5,130 bases of DNA from DASVAL01 sp035649575 (GTDB taxonomy: Bacteria > Planctomycetota > UBA1135 > UBA2386). Where the stretch lies: the NCBI GenBank assembly GCA_035649575.1, contig DASRJH010000175.1:1-5130 (forward strand), in the 5' to 3' direction. Below are positions 4,548 to 5,130 of the stretch, one piece after another; within the stretch, counting starts at the first letter, position 1; each line of letters begins with the position of its first letter. Under the pieces are notes generated by a model, which saw nothing but the letters and a program-made list of their open reading frames with translations, had not been told where the DNA came from and searched no databases. The position numbers were made by a program, and so were the translations under genes.

Positions 4548-4727
4548 CGTCGAGCCTCGGGGGTGTCTCGGTCATCGAAGTGCCAATGGGCATCGAGCGT
4601 CACGGTACGTGAGGCGCCATCGGCGACAAGCCACGGACTGCCACCCAATGGCGACGCTGAGGACACTCCCGCCGCAGATTCCCGAGAAGAACCGACGGTT
4701 CCAACCGCCCGTGGCATCCTGGTGGAC
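4548..4727. other. Intergenic region upstream of the VOC gene
   Basis: No gene is recognised in these 180 bases. They should carry the VOC promoter (minus strand), but no clear boxes are seen. The right end holds the GAACCG/CGGTTC repeats described separately. Confidence 0.4.
4689..4707. repeat. Alternating AACCG/CGGTT repeats
   Basis: GAACCG-A-CGGTTC is a perfect 13-base inverted repeat (4689-4701), and its right arm CGGTT pairs again with AACCG at 4703-4707. Three alternating half-sites therefore lie 21 bases before the sigma-like fragment. They may be a regulator site or mutually exclusive hairpins; chance is possible. Confidence 0.35.
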
Positions 4728-4946
4728 GTGACCGCGACGCCATCCTCGCCTGCGCTCGATGCCCTGCTCGCCAACGTGGGCTGGGTACACGCACTGGCCC
4801 GGCAACTGTGCGGCGACGTGCATGTGGCCGCCGATGCCGCACAAGCGGCTTGCGTCGCAGCTACCCGGAAGCCGCCGCGCGACGTCAGCAAGGTGCGCAG
4901 CTACATCCGGGCCGAGCTCGGCGGCAACTTCCGCCTGTCGCCCTGA
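4728..4946 (+). pseudogene. Truncated ECF sigma factor relic (region 2 only)
   Basis: From a possible GTG at 4728 (4722 is equally possible) to the TGA at 4944-4946 the frame encodes about 72 residues. LDALLANVGWVHALARQLCGD (10-30), then VAADAAQAACVAATRKPPRDVSKVRSYIRAELGGNF (33-68), follow sigma region 2 of ECF factors, whose usual forms read roughly ALAR.L..D...A.DV.QD..LAAL...P.....R.W....L.NF. The usual acidic Asp after the Gln is Ala here (QAA), and the homology ends at a stop just after region 2 begins its last helix; regions 2.4 and 4 are absent in all three forward frames up to the copA tail. This suggests a decayed fragment left by a deletion or rearrangement. A short, still-translated peptide or a sequencing frameshift cannot be ruled out. 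It is a different sequence from the sigma factor at the left edge. Confidence 0.6.
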
Positions 4947-4979
4947 CGGCTGCGCGCTCAGCACCATGTGGCCGTGGCG

Positions 4980-5130
4980 TCACAACGCTGCGGTCTTGAG
5001 TCGCAGCGCGTTCGCGATGACCGAGACCGAGGACAGACTCATGGCTGCGCTCGCGAGCATCGGCGAGAGCAACCAGCCGGTCAGCGGATACAGCAGTCCT
5101 GCTGCGATCGGCACGCCCACCAGGTTGTAG
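4980..5130 (-). CDS. copA: Cu(+)-exporting P1B-type ATPase, C-terminal end (partial)
   Basis: The minus strand encodes the last 49 residues and stop of a protein entering from the right edge. YNLVGVPIAAG (1-11), a second hydrophobic stretch LLSPMLASAAM (20-30), and SLSSVSVIANALRL (31-44) are the last two transmembrane helices of CopA-type ATPases. Y1 and N2 are the conserved YN pair of the penultimate helix; M30 and S34 are the Met and Ser of the final helix. Their offsets (+29 and +33 from the Tyr) equal those of characterised Cu(+)-ATPases such as LpCopA (Y688, N689, M717, S721). This marks Cu(+)/Ag(+) specificity (P1B-1). The pump moves Cu(+) out of the cytoplasm using ATP; the metal-binding, actuator, P and N domains lie beyond the window. 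Its 3' end converges on the sigma relic with a 33-base gap. Confidence 0.92.
   Translation of the reverse strand, partial: YNLVGVPIAAGLLYPLTGWLLSPMLASAAMSLSSVSVIANALRLKTAAL

Noticed and set aside
3768..4727. Long plus-strand frame continuous with the sigma relic
   Set aside because: Before about 4722 it runs across the second DUF1801 gene and antisense to the VOC gene with no similarity; only its end resembles a sigma factor.

Overview
The window is a GC-rich bacterial chromosomal segment with dense coding on both strands. The proteins seen (ECF sigma factors, DUF5990, DUF434/DUF5616, ArsR-SRPBCC pair, DUF1801, VOC, CopA) fit a soil or freshwater proteobacterium of the beta/gamma type, but planctomycete-like or other GC-rich phyla cannot be excluded from 5 kb. 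No rRNA, tRNA, CRISPR array, insertion sequence or phage gene was seen.

Left part (1-1865). The N-terminal 87 codons of an ECF-type RNA polymerase sigma factor run off the left edge on the minus strand. Upstream of it, also on the minus strand, lies a complete DUF5990 gene (423-875). A 273-base divergent intergenic region rich in short inverted repeats separates this from a plus-strand DUF434/DUF5616 gene (1149-1865). That product carries a DGFN motif and spaced Asp residues reminiscent of PIN/NYN nucleases. A GC hairpin follows its stop.

Central part (1918-4092) is the main unit. A near-consensus sigma-70 promoter (TTGACA, 17 bases, TATGAT) ends only 6 bases before the ATG of an ArsR-family repressor, so the mRNA is probably leaderless. 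An 18-base palindrome covers the spacer and part of the -10 box, as expected for autorepression. The repressor gene overlaps by ATGA with an SRPBCC (AHSA1-like) gene. A two-helix 73-residue membrane protein and two tandem, diverged DUF1801 genes follow in the same direction. Hairpins sit in two of the internal gaps. I read this as one co-directional unit, possibly with internal processing or attenuation points.

Right part (4131-5130). A VOC-superfamily (glyoxalase fold) gene converges on the DUF1801 genes. Next comes a short plus-strand fragment resembling region 2 of a second ECF sigma factor, which stops after about 72 codons and looks like a truncated relic. Converging on it is the C-terminus of a Cu(+)-exporting P1B-type ATPase (CopA), whose last 49 residues keep the YN and M-x3-S copper-site residues at the canonical spacing.

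The window holds no clearly new defence or mobile system. The best leads are the compact leaderless ArsR operator-promoter, the ArsR-SRPBCC-membrane-DUF1801 unit, and the nuclease-like reading of the DUF434 protein.
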